Part shown: one piece after another, positions 1 to 8,828 of the stretch
Layout: every line of letters begins with the position of its first letter
Numbering within the stretch: the stretch's first letter is position 1
Position numbers and translations under genes: made by a program
Notes under the pieces: model-generated
The model's database searches: none
What the model saw: only the letters and a program-made list of their open reading frames with translations
Told to the model about the DNA's origin: nothing
Origin: Occallatibacter sp.
GTDB taxonomy: Bacteria > Acidobacteriota > Terriglobia > Terriglobales > Acidobacteriaceae
Direction of reading: 5' to 3'
NCBI GenBank assembly: GCA_031296165.1
Contig: JARLGF010000037.1
Location: 1 to 51,409 of the forward strand
Length of the DNA: 51,409 bases

Positions 1-2670
1 CAGGAGAGCGAACTGTTCACCGGATGCGGCGATTTCCAGTTCTGCTTCCAGTCCCTTGCCGATGATCTTGTTCTGACGGGCTTCTTCCAGGATGCGGAGA
101 GCCTGATCGCGGACGGCGAAGAGCTGCGACCACTCGGCGAGAATCGGCGCGGGGTCTTCAGAGAAGACTTCCTCAGGCTTGGGGAACTGGGCGAGGTGGA
201 CGGAGATTTCACGGCCTTCCACCTTAGGTAAATACTCCCAGACCTCGTCGGCGGTAAAGCTGAGGATGGGCGCGACCAGACGGACGAGGGCCTCAGCGAT
301 CTGCCAGAGCACGGTCTGCGCCGAGCGGCGTTCGCGACTGGTGGGCGCGAAGGTGTACATGCGGTCTTTGAGCACGTCGAGATAGAACGAGCTGAGGTCG
401 ATGACCGCGAAGTCGTTGACGGCGTGGTAAACGCGATGGAACTCGAACGTCTCGTACCAGGCACGGACTTTTTCAGTGAGGTCGCGGGTGCGGGCCAGCA
501 TGTAGCGGTCCAAGGGTAGAAGCTCGCTCTCGGGAACGCGGTCGCGCGCGGGATCGAAGCCGTTGAGATTGCCAAGCAGGAAGCGGAAGGTGTTGCGCAG
601 CTTGCGATAGATGTCGGCGCAGCGCTGCATGAGGTTTTCGCTGGCGGCCATGTCTTCGCGGAAATCGACGGAGGCCACCCAGAGGCGAACGATTTCGCCG
701 CCCAGACGGTTGGCGATATCGACCGGGTCCACGCCGTTGCCGAGCGACTTGGACATGGCGCGGCCCTGTTCGTCGAGGGTCCAGCCGGCGGTGGAGACGT
801 GGGAGTAAGGCGCGCGACCGCGCAGGGCCACGGAGGTGAGCAGGGAAGAGTGGAACCAGCCGCGATGCTGGTCGCCGCCTTCTAGGTATAAAGTCTCGAC
901 GCCTTCGTTGTTCTGGAAGGAGGTGTAGGCGGTCTTGAGTTCCGGATCGGATTCGCAGACGGCGAACCAACTGGTGCCGGAGTCGAACCAGACATCGAGA
1001 ATGTCGGTTTCCTTGCGGAATTCCGTGCCGCCGCAGTGGGTACAGGCAGCGCCTGACGGGAGCAGCTTGGCGACATCGGTGGTGTGCCAAGCCTCGACGC
1101 CCTCGTTTTCAAAGAGAGTGACGATGGAGCGGTTGAGGGCGGCGTCGAGGATGGGCTGGTTGCATGCCGTGCACATGAAGACGGCGATGGGCACGCCCCA
1201 GATGCGCTGGCGGCTGATGCACCAGTCGGGGCGGGTGGCGATCATGTTAGTGATGCGCTCCTTGCCCCAGGCCGGGTCCCAGACTACCTTGTCGATTTCT
1301 TCGATGGCGAGCTGGCGGAAGGTGGTTTTGGAGCCGTCTTCGCGCTCGACCGGAGTTTCCATGCCGATGAACCACTGCTCGGTGGCGCGGTAGATGACGG
1401 GATGGTGGCAGCGCCAGCAGTGCGGGTAGGAGTGGTTGATGTCCTGGGAGGCCAGCAAAGCGCCGGACTCCTCAAGCATGGCGATGATGACGGGATTTGC
1501 GGCCCAGACGGTGAGCCCCTCGAATGCGGGCGGAGCTTCACGGTTCCAGACGCTGGGGTCCACATGGACGTGGCCTCCGGCATCGACGCGGCAGGTGGGG
1601 TCAAGGTTGTAGCGGACGCCGGTAAAAAAGTCGTCCATGCCGTGCGCGGGGGCGGTGTGGACCGCGCCTGTTCCGGTGTCGGCGGTGACGTAGGTGGCGT
1701 TGACGCCGAGGACGCTGCGGTCGAGGAAGGGATGCTGGAAGGTGATGCGGTCGAGCTGGCTGCCTTTGAAGCGGGTCAGTTCGGCGGGTGCGTCGAGATG
1801 GCAGGCGGCGGCGACAGAGGCAGCGAGCTCGGCGGCAACGATGTAGACCGGGGCGTCGGGGCGGTCGCCGGCTTCGAGCGCGACGTAGTCGAAGTCGGGA
1901 TGGAAGGCGACGGCCAGGGACGCGGGCAGGGTCCAGGGGGTGGTGGTCCAGATGATGGTATAGACTTTGCGTCCGGCCAGAGCGGGGGCGATTGCCTCGG
2001 GGTCTGAGGTGAGCCGGTAGCGCACATAGACCGAGGGGCTGGTGTGCATGTCGTACTCGACCTCGGCTTCGGCCAGGGCGGTACGGTCGTGGATGCACCA
2101 GTAAACGGGCTTGAGTCCGCGGTAGACGAAGCCTTTCTCCAGGAATCCGTAAAAGGCTTCGAGGGTGCGGGCCTCGTAGTCGCGGGACATGGTTTTGTAG
2201 GGCTTGCTCCAGCGGCCGAAGCAGCCAATGCGCTCGAACTGAGAGGTTTGCAGGTCAACGTATTTCTGCGCGTAGGCGCGACAGGCTTCGAGCACGGCCG
2301 GGACGGGCATTTCGCGCTTTTTGCGGCCTAGTTTCTCGTCCACCTTGATCTCGATGGGCAGGCCGTGGCAGTCGTAGCCGGGAACGTAGGGGGCGTCAAA
2401 GCCCGCCATGGTCCTGGACTTGACGACAAAATCCTTGAGGCCCTTGTTGAGCGCGTGGCCCAGGTGAATGGGACCGTTGGCGTAGGGAGGGCCGTCGTGG
2501 AGCAGGTAGGCAGGGCGGCCTCGGCCGGCTTTGCGCAGTTCTTCATAGAGCCGCAGCGAGGCCCAGCGGGCCAGCCGAAGCGGTTCATTGTGGGGCAGAT
2601 TGGCCTTCATGGGAAAGGCGGTTTGCGGCAAGGTAAGGGTTGCCTTCAACTCCGGCACAGCAACGGACAT
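1..2670 (-). CDS. ileS: Isoleucyl-tRNA synthetase, C-terminus cut by window edge
   Basis: Charges tRNA-Ile with isoleucine in the cytoplasm (class Ia synthetase). The minus-strand frame is open from the ATG at 2670 to base 1, giving 890 codons; full-length family members are usually about 930-960 residues, so only the last part is missing. Visible signatures are the HIGH-type motif as HLGH near residue 69, preceded by PPYANG; a zinc-type CxxC (CTHC) near residue 543 followed by DVWFDSG; and the KMSKS loop as AMSKSLGNG near residue 639. The start is supported by an AGGAG Shine-Dalgarno at 2676-2680, five bases upstream. A CGCACC/GGTGCG hairpin (2692-2709) lies in the leader, but no T-box features were found. 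The gene is divergent from the TonB-like gene. Confidence 0.97.
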   Translation of the reverse strand, partial: MSVAVPELKATLTLPQTAFPMKANLPHNEPLRLARWASLRLYEELRKAGRGRPAYLLHDGPPYANGPIHLGHALNKGLKDFVVKSRTMAGFDAPYVPGYDCHGLPIEIKVDEKLGRKKREMPVPAVLEACRAYAQKYVDLQTSQFERIGCFGRWSKPYKTMSRDYEARTLEAFYGFLEKGFVYRGLKPVYWCIHDRTALAEAEVEYDMHTSPSVYVRYRLTSDPEAIAPALAGRKVYTIIWTTTPWTLPASLAVAFHPDFDYVALEAGDRPDAPVYIVAAELAASVAAACHLDAPAELTRFKGSQLDRITFQHPFLDRSVLGVNATYVTADTGTGAVHTAPAHGMDDFFTGVRYNLDPTCRVDAGGHVHVDPSVWNREAPPAFEGLTVWAANPVIIAMLEESGALLASQDINHSYPHCWRCHHPVIYRATEQWFIGMETPVEREDGSKTTFRQLAIEEIDKVVWDPAWGKERITNMIATRPDWCISRQRIWGVPIAVFMCTACNQPILDAALNRSIVTLFENEGVEAWHTTDVAKLLPSGAACTHCGGTEFRKETDILDVWFDSGTSWFAVCESDPELKTAYTSFQNNEGVETLYLEGGDQHRGWFHSSLLTSVALRGRAPYSHVSTAGWTLDEQGRAMSKSLGNGVDPVDIANRLGGEIVRLWVASVDFREDMAASENLMQRCADIYRKLRNTFRFLLGNLNGFDPARDRVPESELLPLDRYMLARTRDLTEKVRAWYETFEFHRVYHAVNDFAVIDLSSFYLDVLKDRMYTFAPTSRERRSAQTVLWQIAEALVRLVAPILSFTADEVWEYLPKVEGREISVHLAQFPKPEEVFSEDPAPILAEWSQLFAVRDQALRILEEARQNKIIGKGLEAELEIAASGEQFALL

Positions 2671-2917
2671 CGCTACTCCTGGGATTGTGAACGCACCGGA
2701 GATGGTGCGAACTTGTTCATTTATTAGTGTAAATGGCTGGGGAAGATATTTTCGGTAACAACTGCGGGCGATCCTCGTCTATTGTTTATAGGAACCTTAC
2801 TACGCAAGAATATGAGGCCCTGGACGTTCAACAAGCCGTTCCGAGACAAATGCCAGCGCAGTCGAGCATAATAGTGGGACAGGTCCGGAAGCAGGGACGC
2901 TCCTATCGGAGCAGCCG
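2671..2917. other. Divergent intergenic region between ileS and the TonB-like gene
   Basis: About 250 bases without a convincing gene. It must hold the promoters of both divergent genes. Visible structure is a short hairpin at 2692-2709 (stem CGCACC/GGTGCG) just upstream of the ileS Shine-Dalgarno, and an AT-rich stretch around 2710-2735. A 75-codon open frame here has no recognisable product and no good ribosome-binding site. Confidence 0.5.
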
Positions 2918-3952
2918 ATGGCTCCAGAGCCAGCATCAAATATGGCAAACGACTTACTGACACAGCCAGATACGGACTCACAAGCCGTCGCGGTCATCGC
3001 GGACGGCCATGAGTTCGATGGTTTTCTGGGACGCAGTTTTGAAGAGAAGTCGATCTGGGCGAGTCTTTACGAGAGCGTCCGCGACATTTTCTTTCCGCGC
3101 AAGCTGCCCCCGCTGCAACTGACCTCGAAGCCGATACCGGTGCCCGACCGGATGGCGGTGAAGCCTAACCCCTGGGCAATCGGGATCTCAACCGGCGTGA
3201 ATGTCGCCATTCTATTGGTTGCGCTTTTCTTTGTCGGCAAGAAGATCATCGATACGGTAAAGACCAAAGAGATTACAACCAACATCGACGTAGGAGTGTA
3301 TACGCCTAAAGGCCCCAAGGGAGACGCGGCCCACGGCGGCGGCGGCGGCGGGGCGCACGATCTTGTGGACCCCATGAAGGGCAAGCTGCCCAAACTGGAG
3401 AAGAACCCGGTAACGCCTCCCATGGTTCCCGTTGTCGACCATCCCAAGCTGGCGATTGAATCGGCAATCAATGTGCAGCCGGACATCAAGCTGCCTGATC
3501 CGAATCTGCCGAATATCGGCGTGGCCCATTCGACCAATGTAAGGCTGGCCTCGAACGGCCCCGGATCAGGCGGCGGGATGGGCTCAGGCAGCGGCGGCGG
3601 TTTAGGTTCTGGAACCGGCAACGGTTATGGGCCTGGGTATGGCGGGAACACAGGCGGCGGACTGTATCACATCGGTGGCGGGGTTTCAGCGCCGGTGGCT
3701 CTGAACAGTGTGGAAGCTGAGTTTTCCGACGAGGCGCGGCGGGCCAAGTATCAGGGTGTTTGCCTGATCTCGCTGATCGTGGATGCGCAGGGGAATCCAC
3801 AGAATCCGCGCGTGATTCGCGCCTTGGGCATGGGGCTGGACGAGAAGGCGATTGAAGCCGTGCGCAAGTACAAGTTCAGGCCAGCCATGAAGGACGGCAG
3901 GACGCCGGTGCCAGTGATGATTACCGTCGAGGTAAATTTCCGCCTGTATTAA
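2918..3952 (+). CDS. TonB-family energy transducer-like protein
   Basis: 344-residue inner-membrane protein with TonB architecture. A cytoplasmic N-terminal stretch is followed by one transmembrane segment at about residues 86-110, a long periplasmic linker rich in Gly and Pro (a run of glycines near 143-150 and a Gly/Ser-rich block near 205-240), and a C-terminal TonB fold from about 260. The C-terminal part carries the family pattern of a secondary-structure repeat ending in KYKFRPAMKDG and VEVNFRLY. TonB proteins couple the proton-motive force to outer-membrane transporters. The start ATG at 2918 has GGAG at 2908-2911; an in-frame ATG at 2942 is possible. No exbB or exbD lies nearby, so its energising partner is unknown, and some TonB-like proteins in this phylum may serve other envelope roles. 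A strong terminator follows at 3973. Confidence 0.85.
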   Translation: MAPEPASNMANDLLTQPDTDSQAVAVIADGHEFDGFLGRSFEEKSIWASLYESVRDIFFPRKLPPLQLTSKPIPVPDRMAVKPNPWAIGISTGVNVAILLVALFFVGKKIIDTVKTKEITTNIDVGVYTPKGPKGDAAHGGGGGGAHDLVDPMKGKLPKLEKNPVTPPMVPVVDHPKLAIESAINVQPDIKLPDPNLPNIGVAHSTNVRLASNGPGSGGGMGSGSGGGLGSGTGNGYGPGYGGNTGGGLYHIGGGVSAPVALNSVEAEFSDEARRAKYQGVCLISLIVDAQGNPQNPRVIRALGMGLDEKAIEAVRKYKFRPAMKDGRTPVPVMITVEVNFRLY

Positions 3953-3972
3953 GGGCTTGAGCGGTTGCAGAC

Positions 3973-4010
3973 AAAGAGAGCGGAGCGCATGGGCGCTGCG
4001 CTCTCTTTTT
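3973..4010 (+). terminator. Rho-independent terminator after the TonB-like gene
   Basis: Ten-base outer stem AAAGAGAGCG (3973-3982) pairs with CGCTCTCTTT (3999-4008). A G/G mismatch then leads to an inner stem AGCGC/GCGCT closed by an ATGG tetraloop. The right arm runs into a T tract. It lies 20 bases after the stop codon at 3952. Confidence 0.92.
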
Positions 4011-4480
4011 ATTTTGGGCTGAAACAGGCGCGGGCGAGCTGTAAGGCTTGCTGAGGTTCGTGGAATCCCGCACATTGTGCAATCTGTCAAAGCAGTGCCG
4101 CTGCAAGAAACATTGGAGCCTGATTGCAGGTGACAACGCGCACTGCCATTATCGACAATCTTCCTTAATTTGGAGGGAATGGAAGAAGTGGCGCACCTGG
4201 CAGACTTACCACAATGTTGTCAGGTTCTTTACGCAGGCTTGACAACACCTCTCACTGCGCATAGCCTTTGGCGCTGAGAATAAAATCACCACAGATTGGC
4301 CTGGAAAAGGCGACCACCGGGGTTTTGGCCCCCTTTGCCGCCATGCAGCAAGAGCGCCCGGGCTCTGTGGAGCAAGATCAAGAGCCGAAGGACCTGAGTA
4401 CGGCGAGCGCTGTATCCGCAGCTTCGGATTTGTCCGCACAATAACCTGGGTTGGTTCAACCCCAAGCCTGGAGTACACGT
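4011..4480. other. Intergenic region upstream of the GH38 mannosidase
   Basis: About 470 bases in which no gene is recognised. It contains a short palindrome AGAGC...GCTCT at about 4350-4365 and presumably the promoter of the downstream mannosidase. No riboswitch or operator could be identified with confidence. Confidence 0.5.
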
Positions 4481-7400
4481 ATGCGTCGTTATGCAGCTTT
4501 TTTCTCTTCGATTTTCTTCATTCTTGCTATTTCGCTCAGTGGAGCCAGGGCGCAAGAAGCTCAAAAGCCCGATCTGTCGACCCAGCCGACCCTCTATGTG
4601 GTGGGCTACGCGCACCTGGATACGGAATGGCGGTGGGAATATCCGCAGGTGATAAACGAGTACATCAAGAAGACGATGGAGGAAAACTTCGCGCTGTTCC
4701 AGAAGTATCCGCACTACGTCTTCAACTTTTCCGGGGCGAACCGATACCGCTTCATGAAGGAGTATTACCCGGCTGACTTTGCCAAGGTGCAGCACTACGT
4801 GTCGACGGGGCAGTGGTTTCCTGCCGGCTCTTCGATGGAGGAGGGCGACGTGAACGCGCCCAGCCCCGAGTCCATCATCCGGCAGATTCTCTATGGAAAT
4901 AATTGGTTTCGCAAGGAATTCGGCAAGGCCAGCGCCGAGTACATGCTGCCTGACTGCTTCGGATTTCCGGCATCGCTGCCCACGATCCTGGCGCATTCCG
5001 GCGTGAAGGGGTTCTCCACGCAAAAGCTGACGTGGGGCTCCTCAGTCCCGCAGGGCGGCCCGGATTATCCGGAGAAAACACCGGAAGGCACACCGTTCAA
5101 TGTGGGCGTCTGGATAGGTCCGGATGGAGAGAGCGTGCTCGCAGGGGTGAACCCCGGCAGTTATGGCGGTGGCATCTCGACCGACCTGAGCAAGCCGCTG
5201 CCACCCGCCGCGCCGGATGAAGCGCTTAACGAAGCCCATGCAAAAATGCAGGAATTGCAAACGAAGATGCAGAAGGCGTTCACCAGCGGCGAGGCCCTGG
5301 ATCAAAAGGATATGCAGACCATGATGGCCCTGAGAAATCAGGTCGCCAGCCTGACGAAGGCAAAGCAGGACGAAGATTTGAACCGCTTCCAGGGCGACTG
5401 GGCAGGGCGTGTGGAAAATAACGGAAAGGCCACTGGGGTCTATACCGATTATCACTACTACGGGACCGGCGATATTGGTGGATCTCCCGACGAGGACTCA
5501 GTGAAGCGGCTGGAGGCGATCGTCACCAAGGGCCAGGTCGGGTTGCCCCCGGCCGGATTTGTTTCCCCCTTCGGCAGGCGTTCGCATCAGGAGTTTCCGG
5601 CGGTAGCGGTTGGAGACGGCCCGGTGCATGTGATCTCAGCGAAGGCCGACCAGATGTTCCTGGACATTACACCCGCAGAGGAAGCGCGGCTTCCGCAATA
5701 CACGGGCGAGATGGAGCTGACCAACCATTCGGCAGGATCTTTGACATCGCAGGCCTACCAAAAGCGCTGGCTTCGCAAGGAAGAGTTGCTTGCCGATGCA
5801 GCGGAGAAGTCTTCCGTTGCTGCGCTGATGCTGGGGGGGCGCACGTATCCGATGGACCGGCTGAACGGCGCGTGGACGCTGATGATGGGCGGACAATTCC
5901 ATGACGTGGCCCCGGGTACGGCGACGCCGAAGTCCTATGAGTTCGCGTGGAACGACGATGTGATCGCAATGAACCAGTTTGCGGACGTGCTGGGCGACGC
6001 GACGCGGGCGGTTGCGGCGGCGCTGAACACGGCGACCGACGGGACTCCCATCGTGGTCTACAATCCGCTGAGCATTGCGCGGGAAGATGTGGTGCAGGCG
6101 GCGGTCAAGTTCCCTGGCGCCGCGCCGGATGTGGTGTCAGTCACCGGGCCGGACGGTCGTGAAGTTCCCGCGCAAATTTCCGCGGGAAAAGTAACATTCC
6201 TGGCCAAGGTTCCTTCAGTGGGATACACGGTCTACAGCATCCGGCCGGCAACCGCCAAAACCGCTGAGACCTCCTCACTAAAGGTCACCGAGCACTCTCT
6301 TGAGAATGCGTACTACCGCGTGACGCTGAACAGCGACGGCGACATTGCCAGCGTCTTCGACAAGAAAATCGGCAAGGAACTGCTGGCAGGGCCGATGCGG
6401 CTGGCGATTTCGTACGACAATCCGATCCAGTGGCCGGCATGGAACATGGATTGGGACCAGGAACAGGCGCCTCCCAAGGATTACGTTCACGGGCCTGCTT
6501 CGCTGCACATTGTGGAGAACGGTCCGGCGCGCGTTGCCCTTGAGGTCACCCGTGAAACCGGCGGCTCAAAGTTTGTGCAAACCATCATGCTTGCAGCGGG
6601 GGATGCGGGAAAGCGTGTGGACATCGGCAACGTGGTCGATTGGAAGACCAGGGAATCGAACCTGAAAGCGGTATTTCAGTTGACCGCTTCCAACCGGATG
6701 GCCACGTACAACCTGGGGATTGGAACGATCCAGCGGCCGAATGCGCAGCCCAAGAAGTTCGAGGTGTTGGCGCATCAGTGGATCGACCTGACCGACGCAA
6801 GCGGTGTGTGGGGCACGACGATTCTGACCGACTACAAGAACGGGTCCGACAAGCCGAATGACAATACGATTCGCCTGACGCTGATCCGGACGCCCGGGGT
6901 TCGCGGCGGGTATCCTGACCAGGCGACGCAGGACCTGGGGCATCACGAATTCAGCTACGGACTGGCCGGGCACGCGGACGACTGGCGCGACGGACAGACA
7001 AACTGGCAGGGACAGCGGTTGAACGATCCCCTCATTGCCTTTGAGACGGCGAAACATCCCGGCGCATTGGGCCGCGAGTTCTCGCTGGTCAAAGCCAGCA
7101 GCCCCAAAGTGGAAATCATGGCGCTGAAACATGCCGAGCTGAGCGATGAAGTGGTTGTGCGGCTTGTGGAACTCGAAGGCAAGCCGGAGTCGAATGTCCG
7201 TGTCTCGTTTGCGGCGCCGATCAAGTCGGCCCGCGAGGTAAACGGGCAGGAGCAGCCGGTGGGTGCGGCAAAGGTCACAGGCGGAGCGCTGGTTACATCG
7301 TTTACGGCGTATCAGCCGCGGACGTTTGCCATCACGCTCGATCCTTCTGCTGTGCACGTTGCCCCGGTCAAATCTCATCCGGTGCAACTGCAATACGATC

Positions 7401-8080
7401 TGGCTACGTCCAGCAATGACGGCGCTTCGGTCACCGGAGGAATCGACGGAAAAGGCAATACACTGCCAGCCGAGATGCTGCCGGGCAAGATTGACTTCAA
7501 CGGCGTGGCGTTCCAGCTTGCGCCAGCAACGACCGGTACGGCCAATGCCGTTGTAGCCAAGGGACAGACGATTCATTTGCCCGCAGGCAACTACAACCGC
7601 GTTTATGTGCTGGCTACTGCTGTCAACGGCGATCAGGATGCCACCTTCAAGGCAGGAAATCTGGAAAGCACGTTGAAGGTTGAAGACTGGGGCGGATATA
7701 TTGGCCAGTGGGACAACCGGCAATGGCAGGCAAAGCAGGTGACAATCCCGGCGCGGCAGGGACGGCCGGCTCGCACCGAGATGAACGATTACGCTGAAAT
7801 GACGGGCATTGCTCCGGGCTACATCAAGCGTGCATCTCTTGCCTGGTACAGCGATCATCACCACGATGCGGCAGGGAAGAACGTGCCGTACTCGTATTCG
7901 TACTTGTTCGCGTATCCCATCGACCTGCCGCGTGGCGCAAGCACCATCACGCTGCCAAGCAACGACAAGGTACGCATTCTGGCGGTTTCCGTTGCGGAAG
8001 AGAACCCGCAGGTGACCTCGGCTGAACCCTTGTATGACACGCTGGGGCGGTCAGAACCGGCGGCTGCCGCGCAACAGTAA
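4481..8080 (+). CDS. Secreted alpha-mannosidase, GH38
   Basis: 1199-residue exported glycoside hydrolase expected to cleave alpha-mannosides by the retaining GH38 mechanism. The chosen ATG at 4481 has GGAG seven bases upstream and starts a signal peptide (MRRYAAFF..., hydrophobic core, cleavage after ARA). A TTG thirty bases upstream is less likely. The catalytic module begins at once: the metal-binding motif AHLDTEW at residues 44-50 and PDCFGF, in which Asp158 would be the nucleophile. The middle and C-terminal beta-domains follow, with the GH38-type signature SVFDKKIGKELL. Between the catalytic blocks (about residues 240-305) is an Ala/Glu/Lys/Gln-rich stretch that reads as a helical or coiled-coil insertion, not typical of the family. 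It stands alone, not in an operon. A second, quite different GH38 enzyme is at 24863-28240. Confidence 0.9.
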   Translation: MRRYAAFFSSIFFILAISLSGARAQEAQKPDLSTQPTLYVVGYAHLDTEWRWEYPQVINEYIKKTMEENFALFQKYPHYVFNFSGANRYRFMKEYYPADFAKVQHYVSTGQWFPAGSSMEEGDVNAPSPESIIRQILYGNNWFRKEFGKASAEYMLPDCFGFPASLPTILAHSGVKGFSTQKLTWGSSVPQGGPDYPEKTPEGTPFNVGVWIGPDGESVLAGVNPGSYGGGISTDLSKPLPPAAPDEALNEAHAKMQELQTKMQKAFTSGEALDQKDMQTMMALRNQVASLTKAKQDEDLNRFQGDWAGRVENNGKATGVYTDYHYYGTGDIGGSPDEDSVKRLEAIVTKGQVGLPPAGFVSPFGRRSHQEFPAVAVGDGPVHVISAKADQMFLDITPAEEARLPQYTGEMELTNHSAGSLTSQAYQKRWLRKEELLADAAEKSSVAALMLGGRTYPMDRLNGAWTLMMGGQFHDVAPGTATPKSYEFAWNDDVIAMNQFADVLGDATRAVAAALNTATDGTPIVVYNPLSIAREDVVQAAVKFPGAAPDVVSVTGPDGREVPAQISAGKVTFLAKVPSVGYTVYSIRPATAKTAETSSLKVTEHSLENAYYRVTLNSDGDIASVFDKKIGKELLAGPMRLAISYDNPIQWPAWNMDWDQEQAPPKDYVHGPASLHIVENGPARVALEVTRETGGSKFVQTIMLAAGDAGKRVDIGNVVDWKTRESNLKAVFQLTASNRMATYNLGIGTIQRPNAQPKKFEVLAHQWIDLTDASGVWGTTILTDYKNGSDKPNDNTIRLTLIRTPGVRGGYPDQATQDLGHHEFSYGLAGHADDWRDGQTNWQGQRLNDPLIAFETAKHPGALGREFSLVKASSPKVEIMALKHAELSDEVVVRLVELEGKPESNVRVSFAAPIKSAREVNGQEQPVGAAKVTGGALVTSFTAYQPRTFAITLDPSAVHVAPVKSHPVQLQYDLATSSNDGASVTGGIDGKGNTLPAEMLPGKIDFNGVAFQLAPATTGTANAVVAKGQTIHLPAGNYNRVYVLATAVNGDQDATFKAGNLESTLKVEDWGGYIGQWDNRQWQAKQVTIPARQGRPARTEMNDYAEMTGIAPGYIKRASLAWYSDHHHDAAGKNVPYSYSYLFAYPIDLPRGASTITLPSNDKVRILAVSVAEENPQVTSAEPLYDTLGRSEPAAAAQQ

Positions 8081-8136
8081 GTTTCGCGCGGAGGAGAACG
8101 AACGCGATCGCAACCCTGAGCGGGGGGGGCGAAAGT

Positions 8137-8160
8137 GTGAGTGCCCATTAGGGAACTCAC
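8137..8160. repeat. Hairpin downstream of the GH38 gene
   Basis: GTGAGT (8137-8142) pairs with ACTCAC (8155-8160), with an inner CCC-ATTA-GGG extension. It is immediately followed by a second hairpin at 8164. There is no T tract. Confidence 0.55.
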
Positions 8161-8163
8161 GAG

Positions 8164-8197
8164 AGCATTTTCGGAATACACCGATTCCGAAAATGCT
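8164..8197. repeat. Perfect 14-base inverted repeat
   Basis: AGCATTTTCGGAAT (8164-8177) and ATTCCGAAAATGCT (8184-8197) are perfect reverse complements around a six-base loop. It lies about 85 bases past the mannosidase stop and may stabilise or end that transcript, although a T run is absent. Confidence 0.7.
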
Positions 8198-8304
8198 GTA
8201 GCGGCAAACCAGGCCGCGCTTTTGCCAACCCGCCGGGTGAGCGGTTCGCACTGCCGGCAGCACGGACGTGCAAAGTCAACAGTCACTCAAACATTCACAA
8301 CATG

Positions 8305-8336
8305 AAAATGGCCTCTCGGATTCGAGAGGCCATTTT
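8305..8336 (-). terminator. Terminator of tRNA-Arg
   Basis: AAAATGGCCTCTCG (8305-8318) and CGAGAGGCCATTTT (8323-8336) form a 14-base perfect stem around GATT. The arms end in A/T runs on both sides, so it can act in either direction. It sits about 40 bases beyond the 3' end of the minus-strand tRNA gene. Confidence 0.8.
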
Positions 8337-8374
8337 TACGTCCAAGTCATTGAATTTCTGGGGAAGGGAAGAAG

Positions 8375-8451
8375 TGGTGCGCCCGGAGAGATTCGAACTC
8401 CCGACCCTTTGGTTCGTAGCCAAATACTCTATCCAGCTGAGCTACGGGCGC
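8375..8451 (-). tRNA. tRNA-Arg (anticodon ACG)
   Basis: Read on the minus strand, the 77 bases fold as a complete tRNA. The acceptor arm GCGCCCG pairs with CGGGCGC, followed by discriminator A and an encoded CCA. The D-arm is TAGCTCAGCTGGATAGAG. The anticodon stem TTTGG/CCAAA encloses the loop CTACGAA, giving anticodon ACG. The T-arm contains GTTCGAATC. ACG is read as ICG after A34 deamination and decodes CGU/CGC/CGA arginine codons. Confidence 0.97.
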
Positions 8452-8517
8452 ACACATTGGTTGCAAATGAACCATACACAGATTATCAGGGTTCTTGCGG
8501 TGGCGCAATGCGTGTTG

Positions 8518-8781
8518 TCAGGCCGCGGGCACCGTCTCCGGAACAGGCGGGGGAGGAATCAGCGGCAACTCCTCGGCGATCTCGAGGCCGGTCTGGCGGA
8601 CGAGCTTGGTCACGGTGGCGGCGCTGAGCCGGGTGGCGTCGAATTCGACGCGCAGAGTACGGGCGTCGTGATCGAAGCTGAGCCGCCGGATGCCGTAGAC
8701 ATCCCGCGTGTTGGCCAGCGCGAAGGTTACAGGCTCAGTGGGCGGCGTGGCGTACCGATAGAGAATTTCCACCGTGGTCAT
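8518..8781 (-). CDS. Small HMA/ferredoxin-fold-like protein
   Basis: 87-residue cytoplasmic protein. The spacing of its alternating strands and helices (VTFALANTRDVYGIRRLSFD..., then VEFD..LSAATVTKLVRQTGLEI) resembles a heavy-metal-associated ferredoxin-like domain. The metal-binding CxxC of that family is absent, so metal binding is doubtful. The tail is Pro-rich. The start is taken at the ATG whose reverse complement ends at 8781; a longer frame to 8937 would run into the neighbouring thioredoxin gene. It lies 47 bases downstream of that gene on the same strand and could be cotranscribed. Function is not known from sequence. Confidence 0.6.
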   Translation of the reverse strand: MTTVEILYRYATPPTEPVTFALANTRDVYGIRRLSFDHDARTLRVEFDATRLSAATVTKLVRQTGLEIAEELPLIPPPPVPETVPAA

Positions 8782-8828
8782 AGAGGAATGATAGCAAGGT
8801 GCGCGGTTGTAGTGCCTCAAAACCTGTT

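Noticed and set aside
1084-2007. A 307-codon plus-strand frame opposite ileS
   Set aside because: It is Gly/Asp/Val-rich antisense sequence of ileS, whose own motifs (HLGH, CTHC, MSKS) are all on the minus strand.
2671-2730. T-box leader of ileS
   Set aside because: The leader is too short, with only one small hairpin and no T-box bulge sequence.
2733-2960. Small plus-strand frame between ileS and the TonB-like gene
   Set aside because: No ribosome-binding site at the right distance and no domain; it overlaps the start of the TonB-like gene.
6566-7864. Long minus-strand frame over the first GH38 gene
   Set aside because: Composition is Arg/His-rich shadow sequence; the plus-strand frame encodes a recognisable GH38 with a signal peptide.
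8375-8451. tRNA with an alternative isotype
   Set aside because: The anticodon loop CTACGAA gives ACG when the 32-38 numbering is applied, so arginine is the only consistent assignment.
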